Source: an uncultured Methanolobus sp. (GTDB lineage Archaea > Halobacteriota > Methanosarcinia > Methanosarcinales > Methanosarcinaceae). Taken from it: a stretch of 64,000 bases of DNA. A program made the translations under genes and the position numbers. Positions 54,504 through 63,118 of the stretch are shown here, in pieces (the first letter of the stretch is position 1; every line of letters begins with the position of its first letter). The notes under the pieces are model-generated. The model worked only from the letters and a program-made list of their open reading frames with translations, made no database searches and was not told where the DNA came from. Location: NCBI RefSeq assembly GCF_963667555.1, contig NZ_OY763421.1:1629562-1693561 (forward strand). Reading direction: 5' to 3'.

Positions 54504-55247
54504 ATGGAAACAAAAGAAGTCATTCAGAATTACTGGGATTACCGCAGTGAAACTTACAACTCCAGTGTTGTTGACCAGACCGAGGAAGAGAGAATGCTTT
54601 GGACAAATCTGTTGTCCACTGCAATGGAAAACAGGAACGGACTGAAAGTACTTGATGTGGGAACAGGGCCAGGCATTCTTGCACTTATTGCTGCCGAACT
54701 TGGCAATGATGTCACAGCCGTTGACCTTTCGGAGAATATGGTGAAAAAAGCAAGGGAAAATGCACTGAGAAGAGCACTGGACATTGAGTTCATGCAGGGA
54801 GATGCTGAGAATCTTAAGCTTCCTGACGCTCATTTTGATGTTGTGATGAACAAATATCTTCTCTGGACACTTCCCGAACCTGGTAAGGCACTCATGGAAT
54901 GGAGAAGAGTGCTTAAAGACGGCGGAATGATAATCGCCATAGATGGTGACTGGCATAGTGAAAGCCTTGTTATCAAAACAGTGAGAAACATCTCCAACGC
55001 GATAAAAGTTGTAAAGGAAACTAAATACCCGCGTGTTTTCAACAAGCATTATGACCCGTTGAAAAAGGAGCTTCCGTTGTTCAGCCTGAAACCTGCTGAA
55101 GTCAAACGCTACTTTAGGGAAGCAGGATTTGAGGACGTTTCCATCGAAAGGATAGAAAGCCCATTCATCTCCGGAAAGAAAAGGACATGGAGAGATAGAC
55201 TTAATCTTTCTGAACCTGTTTACATGATCAAAGCCAGAAAGCATTAA
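54504..55247 (+). CDS. Class I SAM methyltransferase, second paralogue
   Basis: 247 residues, same length and domain pattern as the one at 50149: LDVGTGPGILA, TAVDLSENMV, FMQGDAENLKLP, RRVLKDGGMIIAIDGDW, and the same cap with FNKHYDPLKKELPLFSL. It sits between the binding protein and the permeases, so the operon places one methyltransferase ahead of the ATPases and one ahead of the permeases. GAGG lies just upstream. The duplicate suggests two methylations on one scaffold or two related substrates. Confidence 0.82.
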   Translation: METKEVIQNYWDYRSETYNSSVVDQTEEERMLWTNLLSTAMENRNGLKVLDVGTGPGILALIAAELGNDVTAVDLSENMVKKARENALRRALDIEFMQGDAENLKLPDAHFDVVMNKYLLWTLPEPGKALMEWRRVLKDGGMIIAIDGDWHSESLVIKTVRNISNAIKVVKETKYPRVFNKHYDPLKKELPLFSLKPAEVKRYFREAGFEDVSIERIESPFISGKKRTWRDRLNLSEPVYMIKARKH

Positions 55248-55290
55248 GGTCTGAACTGAATACTAAAAAACAAGGGGAAAGGGAGCGTAT

Positions 55291-56235
55291 TTGATCGAGT
55301 TCATTGCCAGGAGAGTACTGCTCCTGATACCAGTCCTTATACTTATTTCCGCGATCAGTTTTGGTATAATATATATTACTCCCGGAGATGTTGCAAAGAA
55401 TGCACTGATGAGTCCTTCCGGTGGTGCGGATGAAAAAGCAGTAGAGGAATTCAGGATCAAGCAGGGACTTGATCAACCGATCTATATCCAATACCTGAAA
55501 TGGATGGGAAATGTCCTCCACGGGGACCTTGGATATTCCTATATGACCAATGAAGAGGTGTCTGATGCGATACTTAGAACATTCGGAGCAACACTGAAAC
55601 TTGCAATCGTAAGCATGCTGATATCACTTTTGATTGCGATCCCGGCAGGGATAATATCCGCTTTAAAACATGGAACCATTATTGATGACCTGTTCAGGTT
55701 CACTGCCCTTTTTGGAGTTTCCATGCCAAACTTCTGGCAGGCATACATTATGATAATCTTCTTTGCGCTGTTCCTGAAAGTATTGCCATCTTCCGGATAC
55801 GGCGGAGGGGATCTGTCCCATATATTGCTGCCTGCGATCACCCTTGGAACAGGTTATGCAGCAGTGACAATGAGACTTATGAGGGCCAGTATGCTTGACG
55901 TACTCAGGCAGGATTACATCAGGGCAGCAAGGGCAAAAGGACTGCCCGAATATCTCGTTATTTCCAGACATGCATTGAAGAATTCCCTGATTCCGGTGGT
56001 TACCATGGCAGGACTTAATTTCGGCTATCTGCTTAACGGCTCAGTTATCGTGGAAACCATTTTTGCATGGCCCGGTCTTGGAAAGCTCATCGTTTCATCA
56101 ATTCTTACCAAGGATTACCCCATGATACAGGGATGTATACTGTTCATAGCTGTCATTTTCGTGCTGATCAACTTCGCTGTGGACCTATCTTATGCATATC
56201 TTAACCCGAGGATACGATATGAGACCGGCAATTAA
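55291..56235 (+). CDS. ABC permease, DppB/NikB type
   Basis: 314 residues with six predicted transmembrane helices, the N-terminal RRVLLLIPVLILISAISF, the conserved GLDQPIYIQYLKWM periplasmic-loop segment and the EAA-like cytoplasmic loop DYIRAARAKGLPEYLVISRHALKNSL that contacts the ATPases. TTG start, preceded by GGGAG. Overlaps the next gene by 17 nt. Confidence 0.9.
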   Translation: MIEFIARRVLLLIPVLILISAISFGIIYITPGDVAKNALMSPSGGADEKAVEEFRIKQGLDQPIYIQYLKWMGNVLHGDLGYSYMTNEEVSDAILRTFGATLKLAIVSMLISLLIAIPAGIISALKHGTIIDDLFRFTALFGVSMPNFWQAYIMIIFFALFLKVLPSSGYGGGDLSHILLPAITLGTGYAAVTMRLMRASMLDVLRQDYIRAARAKGLPEYLVISRHALKNSLIPVVTMAGLNFGYLLNGSVIVETIFAWPGLGKLIVSSILTKDYPMIQGCILFIAVIFVLINFAVDLSYAYLNPRIRYETGN

Positions 56236-57055
56236 AAGACATAGTGCAGGGATCGTACTCAGCGTTGCAATCCTTGCAGGATTTCTTATCATGGCACTGT
56301 TTGCCGGATACATCGCACCACATGACCCGGAAGAAGCAAATCTCGATAAAAGACTTCAGGAACCATCTGCTGAATATCCATTCGGGACTGACCACCTCGG
56401 ACGCTGCATTTTAAGCCGTGTCATATTCGGGTCAAGGATATCGTTATCTGTTGGTCTTCTGGTGGTGTCCTCATCCCTTTTGTTCGGAACAACCGTTGGT
56501 ACTGTTTCAGGATACTACGGAGGACTGCTGGATGAGATAATCATGAGAATTGTCGATACGTTCCTTGCTTTCCCCGGACTGCTACTGGCATTGGGAATTT
56601 CAGGACTTTTCGGTGCAGGATTCACGAATATGGTGATCGCATTGATAATTGTGGAGTGGACAAGCTACGCACGACTTGCCAGAAGTTCGGTAATAGATGT
56701 GAAAGAACATGATTATGTCACAGCGTCCAGAGGTCTTGGAGCAAAGGATTCCCACATAATAATCCAGCACATAATCCCTAACATAATATCACCACTCATA
56801 GTCATGGCAACCATCGGAATGGGTTATGCCATACTTGCCTCAGCCGGACTGAGTTTCCTTGGTTTTGGTGTCCAGCCTCCAACTCCCGAATGGGGTTCCA
56901 TGTTAACTGACGGGAGAGATTTTATCCGTTCCGCGCCTTATATCATGATCTTCCCGGGACTTGCTATTATGGCTGCAGTGCTTGCATTCAATTACCTGGG
57001 TGACAGCTTAAGGGATATACTTGACCCGAAAAAGATCAGAAGCTCGGAACTGTAA
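56219..57055 (+). CDS. ABC permease, DppC/NikC type
   Basis: About 278 residues with six transmembrane helices; loop motif DYVTASRGLGAKDSHIIIQHIIPN and PFGTDHLGRCILSRVIFGSR are typical of DppC/NikC. The ATG is set by GAGG seven nt upstream; a longer start 27 nt earlier is possible but lies deep in dppB. Completes a full importer with D, F, A and B. Confidence 0.9.
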   Translation: MRPAIKRHSAGIVLSVAILAGFLIMALFAGYIAPHDPEEANLDKRLQEPSAEYPFGTDHLGRCILSRVIFGSRISLSVGLLVVSSSLLFGTTVGTVSGYYGGLLDEIIMRIVDTFLAFPGLLLALGISGLFGAGFTNMVIALIIVEWTSYARLARSSVIDVKEHDYVTASRGLGAKDSHIIIQHIIPNIISPLIVMATIGMGYAILASAGLSFLGFGVQPPTPEWGSMLTDGRDFIRSAPYIMIFPGLAIMAAVLAFNYLGDSLRDILDPKKIRSSEL

Positions 57056-57103
57056 TTTCAACGATTGGAAAACAAAATATAAAAACGTCAAAGCAGGAAT
57101 ATA

Positions 57104-58372
57104 ATGGTCATACAGAAGGCTAAACAGTCCACAGGCAATTATTTCTCACGGATAAAGGAATTCACACCAAACGCACGTATGTTTCTTACATATGTGTTCC
57201 TGATATCCCTGAACCTCGGAGTTTACAAGGTCATATTCAATCTCTATATCCTGAGACTTGGATATTCAGAGGATTTTCTTGGACTCATTCTATCACTTAC
57301 TTCCATAGCAACCGGAGTATTCTCGATACCTTCGGCGATTATATGTGACCGCATAGGCAGGAAGAACACGCTTCTGCTTTCATGCTTATTGCTTGCACTT
57401 TCTCTGGTATTCCTTTACAATACGACCTCAAAAGAACTGCTCATGTTCTTCAGTATACTTTACGGTGCATCTTCGGCATTGAATATTGTTACAGGTTCCA
57501 CCTTCATGCTGGAGAACTCAAAACCCTTTGAGAGAATGCACCTGTTCTCAATGTATCAGCTTATCTACACCGGTGCCACCATGGCTGGAAATCTCATAGG
57601 AGGAGTTTTCCCTGCAGTACTTGCAAAAATGACTGCCATGGACGCCAGCGGTTCGCTTGCATACCGTATCACACTGCTGCTGTCACTAACAACGATAATG
57701 ATATCATTTTTACCCTTGCTGAAGGTACGGGAGGGAAAAGCCATTACGCACCAGAATAAGCGTTCATATGTGTTCAGCACTCTCTTAAGATCAGAGCACA
57801 CCCTGAAAATGATCCTCGTTTACAGTATCTACGGACTTGGATGGGGGCTTGCACTCCCTTATTTCAATGTTTATCTTGATGTGATACTCAATGCCAGTTC
57901 TGATGAGATAGGAGTTATGTTCTCCCTTGCTGAAGTGCTTATGATGATAGCTCTTTTGTTCCTGCCGGGACTTACGGAGCGCTACGGGAAGATAAAGATA
58001 GCATCCCTTGTCCAGATACTTTCCATACCATTCCTTCTCATGTTCATATCTACTCCGATCCTCTATCTGGTAGGATTTGCCTACATTATGAGGTCAACCC
58101 TGATGAACCTGGCAAACCCCATACTTAATAATTTTAAGCTGGAAATTGTCAGCGAGGAACAGAGAGCTACAATGAATAGTATTACATGGATGACATGTTA
58201 CATCTTTGTAGGAATCGGAACTTATATAGGGGGATATATACTAGCTGCCGGGGACTATAAACTTCCATTTATCATCACTTGTGGGATGTATGCAGCAGCT
58301 GCTGTATTGTACTATATTTTCTTTGACAGGGTCGAAAAGGAACACAACGACAATATGAGTTCAGATGTCTGA
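57104..58372 (+). CDS. Major facilitator superfamily transporter
   Basis: 422 residues with 12 predicted helices. The A-motif-like loop reads DRIGRKNTLLLSC (about residue 83) and the second half has ERYGKIKIASLVQ. No substrate signature. It begins 49 nt after the last permease and follows the same direction, so it is probably part of the operon. Multidrug or metallophore-efflux carriers such as staphylopine exporters have the same fold; export of a compound made by the two methyltransferases is an attractive but unproven reading. Confidence 0.82.
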   Translation: MVIQKAKQSTGNYFSRIKEFTPNARMFLTYVFLISLNLGVYKVIFNLYILRLGYSEDFLGLILSLTSIATGVFSIPSAIICDRIGRKNTLLLSCLLLALSLVFLYNTTSKELLMFFSILYGASSALNIVTGSTFMLENSKPFERMHLFSMYQLIYTGATMAGNLIGGVFPAVLAKMTAMDASGSLAYRITLLLSLTTIMISFLPLLKVREGKAITHQNKRSYVFSTLLRSEHTLKMILVYSIYGLGWGLALPYFNVYLDVILNASSDEIGVMFSLAEVLMMIALLFLPGLTERYGKIKIASLVQILSIPFLLMFISTPILYLVGFAYIMRSTLMNLANPILNNFKLEIVSEEQRATMNSITWMTCYIFVGIGTYIGGYILAAGDYKLPFIITCGMYAAAAVLYYIFFDRVEKEHNDNMSSDV

Positions 58373-58476
58373 TACCTGGCCAATACATATAATTCTTATA
58401 AAGAAGAATAAATCATGGGGATTTGAAAGTGCTTTGGAGATTTGAAGCCATTTAACAGATCAAAGGCTGAAAACCG

Positions 58477-59175
58477 ATGCTGGATAAACAGGATATTGTC
58501 AGGAACCTGAAAGACAGAGACGAACTGAGAACAGAAGCTGCAAAAGATATACGCTACCTGCTGGAAAGGGGTTATCCAAGGGACAGCGCCATTCGTTTTG
58601 CAGGTGACCATTACGGTTTGGGCAAAAATGAAAGATACATACTGGCACGTACAGTATTTTCCGGTTCAACCGCAAGCTCACGTCAGAAAAAGAAACTTAC
58701 TGTTGATAAGCTAAAAGACAGGAAACTGCTTGTAGACGGATACAATGTACTTATCACACTGGAAAGCCTGCTTGACGGTGAAAATGTATGGATTGCAGAC
58801 GATTCTTTTATTCGGGATATCAGGGGTGTGTTCAGGAACCATTCTAATGGAGATATTACTTTCAAAGCTGTTAAGGAGATGCTGGATTTCATAAAAAAAG
58901 CAGATGTTGCCAGTGTAGAAATATTACTGGACACACAAATGAAGAACAGTGGAGAACTTGCAGCATTCATCAGGAAACGCATGGATGAACTATCGTTACA
59001 AGGTGATGCAAGGACATCAAAACATGTGGACTTTGACCTGAAGAACTGTGAAGCAGACCATGTGATTGCTACTGCTGATGGTGTGATCATTGATGCTGTA
59101 AAAAATGTGGTGGACATTCCGGGATGCATTGCAGCGGACTTAGAAGAACTGACTGACAAACCGGCAGAGAAATAA
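58477..59175 (+). CDS. DUF434 domain protein
   Basis: 232 residues: an N-terminal DUF434 helical part (EAAKDIRYLLERGYPRDSAIRFAGDHYGLGKNERYILAR in pieces) and a C-terminal PIN-like DUF5616 domain with LLVDGYNVLITLES, EILLDTQMKNSGELA and NCEADHVIATADGVII, acidic residues at positions expected for a metal site. A nuclease is possible. Function not established. In line with mptN, pth2 and the lipoprotein genes. Confidence 0.75.
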   Translation: MLDKQDIVRNLKDRDELRTEAAKDIRYLLERGYPRDSAIRFAGDHYGLGKNERYILARTVFSGSTASSRQKKKLTVDKLKDRKLLVDGYNVLITLESLLDGENVWIADDSFIRDIRGVFRNHSNGDITFKAVKEMLDFIKKADVASVEILLDTQMKNSGELAAFIRKRMDELSLQGDARTSKHVDFDLKNCEADHVIATADGVIIDAVKNVVDIPGCIAADLEELTDKPAEK

Positions 59176-59236
59176 TCGATAAATTTGCAGGCAACAGTTC
59201 TAATAGTTCATAATGCTTAGAAAGCAAGGAAAGAAT

Positions 59237-60160
59237 ATGAAAAAACTGGGAATCGTTGTAACTGATCCGCATGACTGGACCGCACAGGCACTCATGCAGG
59301 AAGCAGATAAAAGAGGCTTTGAAACACATTATCCTGACCTTGGACAGATCGAAACCTCCATTGGCAGTAGTGTAAGCCACAGAGCAGGAGACATCTGTCT
59401 TTCTGAAATGGATGCCATCATTATCAGGGATATGGGACCGGGAAAGAATGATGCTCATGTATTCCGGTTTGATGTTCTCAGAGAACTCGAAAGAAGCGGC
59501 GTACTCATAGTAAATCCACCGGCTGCAATACAGAATGCTGCCAACAAGTTCTATGCAAGCTGCCTGATGTCAGGTGCTGGTATTCCTACACCCAGGACTT
59601 TTGTAAGTCAGGATGTTGAAAAGGCTCTTGAGATCATAAGCGAACTTGGGGACGTTGTCATAAAACCGGTTTTCGGATTCAAAGGTATAGGTATTAATCG
59701 TATCAAGAATGGAATTGTTCTGGCACCAGATGGAACTGAAGAAAAAACAAATACAGAAGAACTCATTAATAGAATAATTGATGATAAAGGAATGCTTTAT
59801 ATACAGGAATTCATAGAAAACTCCGGACAAGATATTCGTGTATTTGTTGTTGACGACAAAGTTGTAGGTGCAATTTACAGGAAAGCACCGCAAGGATGGT
59901 GGCTGAATAACCTCAGCCAGGGAGGGACTCCTCTTGCCTGTGAATTAACGGCAGAGCAGGAAAGAATGTGTATAGATGCCGCAGAAACCATTGGAGCGAT
60001 GTACGCAGGTGTTGACATTATTGAAAGTGACAAAGAATATTTTGTGCTGGAAGTAAATGCTACACCATCAGGAGCAGGTATCTATAAATCCCTGAATATC
60101 AATGTTGCAGAGCATATTATAACTGCCATAGATAGCAGGCTGGAAAAAACGGGGCTTTAA
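59237..60160 (+). CDS. mptN: Tetrahydromethanopterin:alpha-L-glutamate ligase (tetrahydrosarcinapterin synthase)
   Basis: About 307 residues of the RimK-like ATP-grasp family. [15 protein letters not shown] (ATP-binding lysine), [30 protein letters not shown] and [23 protein letters not shown] (Mg/ATP-binding Asp, Glu and Asn) are visible. MptN adds glutamate to tetrahydromethanopterin to give tetrahydrosarcinapterin, the form used by Methanosarcinales, which fits the organism. AAGGAAAG sits before the ATG; the first upstream ATG (24 nt earlier) lacks a ribosome-binding site. A RimK-type ligase for another substrate is the alternative. Confidence 0.85.
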   Translation: MKKLGIVVTDPHDWTAQALMQEADKRGFETHYPDLGQIETSIGSSVSHRAGDICLSEMDAIIIRDMGPGKNDAHVFRFDVLRELERSGVLIVNPPAAIQNAANKFYASCLMSGAGIPTPRTFVSQDVEKALEIISELGDVVIKPVFGFKGIGINRIKNGIVLAPDGTEEKTNTEELINRIIDDKGMLYIQEFIENSGQDIRVFVVDDKVVGAIYRKAPQGWWLNNLSQGGTPLACELTAEQERMCIDAAETIGAMYAGVDIIESDKEYFVLEVNATPSGAGIYKSLNINVAEHIITAIDSRLEKTGL

Positions 60161-60161
60161 A

Positions 60162-60509
60162 ATGACTGAGTATAAACAATGTATTGTTATCAGGGACGAT
60201 CTGAAACTATCAAAAGGAAAGCTTGCTGTACAGGTTGCACATGCAGCCGTCTCTGCTTCAGAGTGGGCTGACCGCTCAACACTTGACAAATGGAAAGAAG
60301 GCGGGCAGAAAAAGGTAGTCCTGAGAGTTGCGACATTAAAGGACCTTTTTGAACTGAAAGAGGTTGCAAGAAGACAGGGACTTCCAACAGCACTCATACA
60401 GGATGCAGGACTTACAGAGATCGCACCGGGAACTGTTACGGTGCTGGGAATCGGACCTGCAAAAGCTGATGACATTGATAAGGTAACAGGGAATCTTAAA
60501 CTTGTCTGA
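60162..60509 (+). CDS. pth2: Peptidyl-tRNA hydrolase, archaeal Pth2
   Basis: 115 residues with the Pth2 signature: [63 protein letters not shown] in pieces, and [15 protein letters not shown]. Releases peptides from stalled tRNA. Begins one nt after the mptN stop. Confidence 0.95.
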   Translation: MTEYKQCIVIRDDLKLSKGKLAVQVAHAAVSASEWADRSTLDKWKEGGQKKVVLRVATLKDLFELKEVARRQGLPTALIQDAGLTEIAPGTVTVLGIGPAKADDIDKVTGNLKLV

Positions 60510-60533
60510 GTCCTGTATTATTGGGGGTTTAGC

Positions 60534-61712
60534 ATGAAAAATGAGAAAAAAACGCAAATGCTGAAAATGATCTTTGTGGTTCTCTTACTTTCAGGCGTTA
60601 TATTTAGTTCGGGATGTATTTCAGAATCCGTAAAAAAAGTAGAGAGCATATTTGACCCCTCATCAGTAACCCTTTTCCAGAGTGAAGATTACTATACACT
60701 GGACACCAGTGAGCTGACAATACCCGTAGTTCCTTCCCAGGATCTAAATATCTATGACGAAAGTCCGGATAAATATACTGAAAAATTACCTGGTTTTGAG
60801 ATTTCCAGTTCCTATTATTACACCGAGTTCTTTGAAGGTGCAGAAGCCGTAATTAGCGTACATGTACACAACATGGGAGATTCTCCTGTTTACATTTATC
60901 AGTACGGTTTCAAACTGAATGGAGAAAATGAGATGGTTTTCCACACATCAGGTGTTAATGTGGAACCTGAAGAAGAAGCACGTATTGGTATTCTATCAAT
61001 CGATGTTCCTGACGATTCCGCACAAATGGAACTCGAACCTTTCATTTCACTCCTTGTCCAGACAGATTCCGGAAAGTGGCATGATTACGAAAAACAGGAG
61101 TTTGAGGAGATCACAATCAAAGTATCCAATGAAATGGATGCACAGAGTCCTAAATACTCAACAAACCCGGAACAACTGTTCACTCTGGTTAACGAGAAAA
61201 TAGACCCTTATGATGTTCAGGTACGCACCATGGCAGCAGCTTCCGCAAAGAAGTATCCTGGACAGTATAATATGTACCAGCTATGCTACCTTTTCGATGA
61301 CACGAAAGAGAATATACAATACATAAGCGATCCAAGAGGCAAAGACCTGTGGTCAACCCCTGGAGAAACAATTACAGTCGGTGCTGGCGATTGTGACGAC
61401 TATGCCATCCTGCTGGCATCGCTCATAGAAGCGATCGGCGGAACTTCAAGAGTTTACCTTACCGATACTCATGCTTTTGCGGCAGCATACATTGGAAACG
61501 ACACAGAAACTATTGCAGATGCCATTGGAGAATATTATGGACCGGTACCTATCCATTATACTACAGATGAGTATGGCTGCTGGCTCATGATGGACCCAAC
61601 ATCGAGCATCTATGCAGGAGGACTTCCCGGAGGAACAGCACCAACTGAAAGCGGATGGACCTTCCTCAATACCAGCACAGTAACTGTGATAGATATAGCT
61701 CCCCAGACTTAG
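60534..61712 (+). CDS. Transglutaminase-like lipoprotein
   Basis: 392 residues. Signal peptide with lipobox-like SSGC (VLLLSGVIFSSGCIS), then a beta-rich extracellular part (about 60-220, CARDB-like VHVHNMGDSPVYIYQYGF) and a C-terminal transglutaminase/protease core with the catalytic Cys in GAGDCDDYAILLASLIEAIGG, His in TDTHAFAAAYIG and Asp further on (LMMDPTSS). May act on surface proteins. Five-G tract GGGGG ahead of the ATG serves as ribosome-binding site. Confidence 0.8.
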   Translation: MKNEKKTQMLKMIFVVLLLSGVIFSSGCISESVKKVESIFDPSSVTLFQSEDYYTLDTSELTIPVVPSQDLNIYDESPDKYTEKLPGFEISSSYYYTEFFEGAEAVISVHVHNMGDSPVYIYQYGFKLNGENEMVFHTSGVNVEPEEEARIGILSIDVPDDSAQMELEPFISLLVQTDSGKWHDYEKQEFEEITIKVSNEMDAQSPKYSTNPEQLFTLVNEKIDPYDVQVRTMAAASAKKYPGQYNMYQLCYLFDDTKENIQYISDPRGKDLWSTPGETITVGAGDCDDYAILLASLIEAIGGTSRVYLTDTHAFAAAYIGNDTETIADAIGEYYGPVPIHYTTDEYGCWLMMDPTSSIYAGGLPGGTAPTESGWTFLNTSTVTVIDIAPQT

Positions 61713-61733
61713 GATTATTATGGATGATAATAA

Positions 61734-63047
61734 ATGATACCGGAAATTGAAAAGAAGATGGGAATCGAACTTTACAGCACGCATACCGAAGGTATAGGTG
61801 GTGTGCTCAGGCAGGAGCCTGAAGACTTTATTGTCAAAGAAATAACAAACCGCGAGGAAGGTGACAGCGGTAAGAACCTGATACTTGAACTCACAAAAAC
61901 TAACTGGGACATGCATCACCTTGTAAGGGATATGTCACGTAAACTCGGTATCAGCCAGAAAAGGATCGGTTTTGCAGGCACAAAAGATAAAAGGGCTAAA
62001 ACCACCCAGAAAATCAGTATTTACGATGTTTCCGAAGAGGATATCGAAAACTTCTACCTCAAGGATGTGGAGCTGAAGGTTATCGGAAGATCGACCAGGT
62101 CTATCGGACTTGGTGACCTTTACGGAAACGAGTTTAGCATTACTGTCAGAGATATTGACATAGAACCAGATGAGCTTAAGAAGAATCTTGAAGCTACCAC
62201 AAAAGAGATAGCTGCATACGGTGGCGTTCCTAACTTTTTCGGTGTCCAGAGATTTGGAGCTGTAAGACCTGTTACTCACCTTGTAGGTGAACAGTTGCTT
62301 CGTGGAGATGCGGAAAAATCTGCCCTTATCTATATCGCAAGATCATTCCCTGATGAGATGGATGATGTAAAACAAGTCAGGGACTTTGTGTGGGAAACAA
62401 AGGATTTTGCAGAAGGACTGAAGACATATCCACTTCGCCTCAGGTATGAGAGAGCAATGATGCATTACCTTGTTGAAAATCCGGGAGATTACGCAGGTTC
62501 TTTCAGTGTGCTTTCCCCAAACATCAGGAAGATGTTCATACATGCATACCAGTCATATATTTTCAATCGTATCATCTGTAAAAGAATAGAAAGAGGACTT
62601 CCGCTGAACATTGCTTCTTCCGGTGACATTGTTTGTTTCAAGAATAAAGAAGGACTTCCTGACACAGGTAAAATGCAGGCATCCACAGATGAGAATGTTG
62701 ACGGCATGAACAACCTCCTCAAAAGAGGCAGGGCTTTTATAACCGCACCACTTGTAGGTTATGAAAGCGAGTTCGCATTGGGAACTCCGGGTGAACTTGA
62801 GAAAGATGTATTCAATGAGGCTGAAATGCCACAGGAAGCTTTCAGAATGAAAACTATTCCTGACCTTGCATCAAAGGGACTTCGCAGAGAGATCATGCTT
62901 CACTGCAAACCTGAATATGTAACAGCAGAAGACGAGCTTAACCCCGGAAAAAGCAAGGTGACACTCACATTTTCCCTGCCAAAGGGAAGTTACGCGACAA
63001 CAGTCCTCAGGGAATACATGAAGACTGATCCTTTAAAAATGAGTTAG
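61734..63047 (+). CDS. truD: tRNA pseudouridine(13) synthase TruD
   Basis: 437 residues. N-terminal GGVLRQEPEDFIVKEI, the catalytic Asp in FAGTKDKRAKTTQKISI, NFFGVQRFGAVRPVTHLVG and the insertion domain of TruD; YQSYIFNRII in the C-terminal part. Modifies tRNA at position 13. Followed by a strong terminator, which ends the forward gene cluster. Confidence 0.93.
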   Translation: MIPEIEKKMGIELYSTHTEGIGGVLRQEPEDFIVKEITNREEGDSGKNLILELTKTNWDMHHLVRDMSRKLGISQKRIGFAGTKDKRAKTTQKISIYDVSEEDIENFYLKDVELKVIGRSTRSIGLGDLYGNEFSITVRDIDIEPDELKKNLEATTKEIAAYGGVPNFFGVQRFGAVRPVTHLVGEQLLRGDAEKSALIYIARSFPDEMDDVKQVRDFVWETKDFAEGLKTYPLRLRYERAMMHYLVENPGDYAGSFSVLSPNIRKMFIHAYQSYIFNRIICKRIERGLPLNIASSGDIVCFKNKEGLPDTGKMQASTDENVDGMNNLLKRGRAFITAPLVGYESEFALGTPGELEKDVFNEAEMPQEAFRMKTIPDLASKGLRREIMLHCKPEYVTAEDELNPGKSKVTLTFSLPKGSYATTVLREYMKTDPLKMS

Positions 63048-63069
63048 GCCCACAAATGTGGGCTTTTTT
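63048..63069 (+). terminator. Terminator after truD
   Basis: GCCCACA-AA-TGTGGGC followed by a run of six T, starting directly at the truD stop. Confidence 0.8.
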
Positions 63070-63118
63070 GTTAGCTTGTAGCTAAACTTTTTCTTTTTTG
63101 TTCCTGATCCTTATACCA

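Noticed and set aside
50149..58372. Calling the operon a nickel (nik) or opine-metallophore (cnt) system by name
   Set aside because: Sequence shows only the peptide/nickel class; no nicotianamine-synthase-like or opine dehydrogenase gene is present, so gene symbols were left empty.
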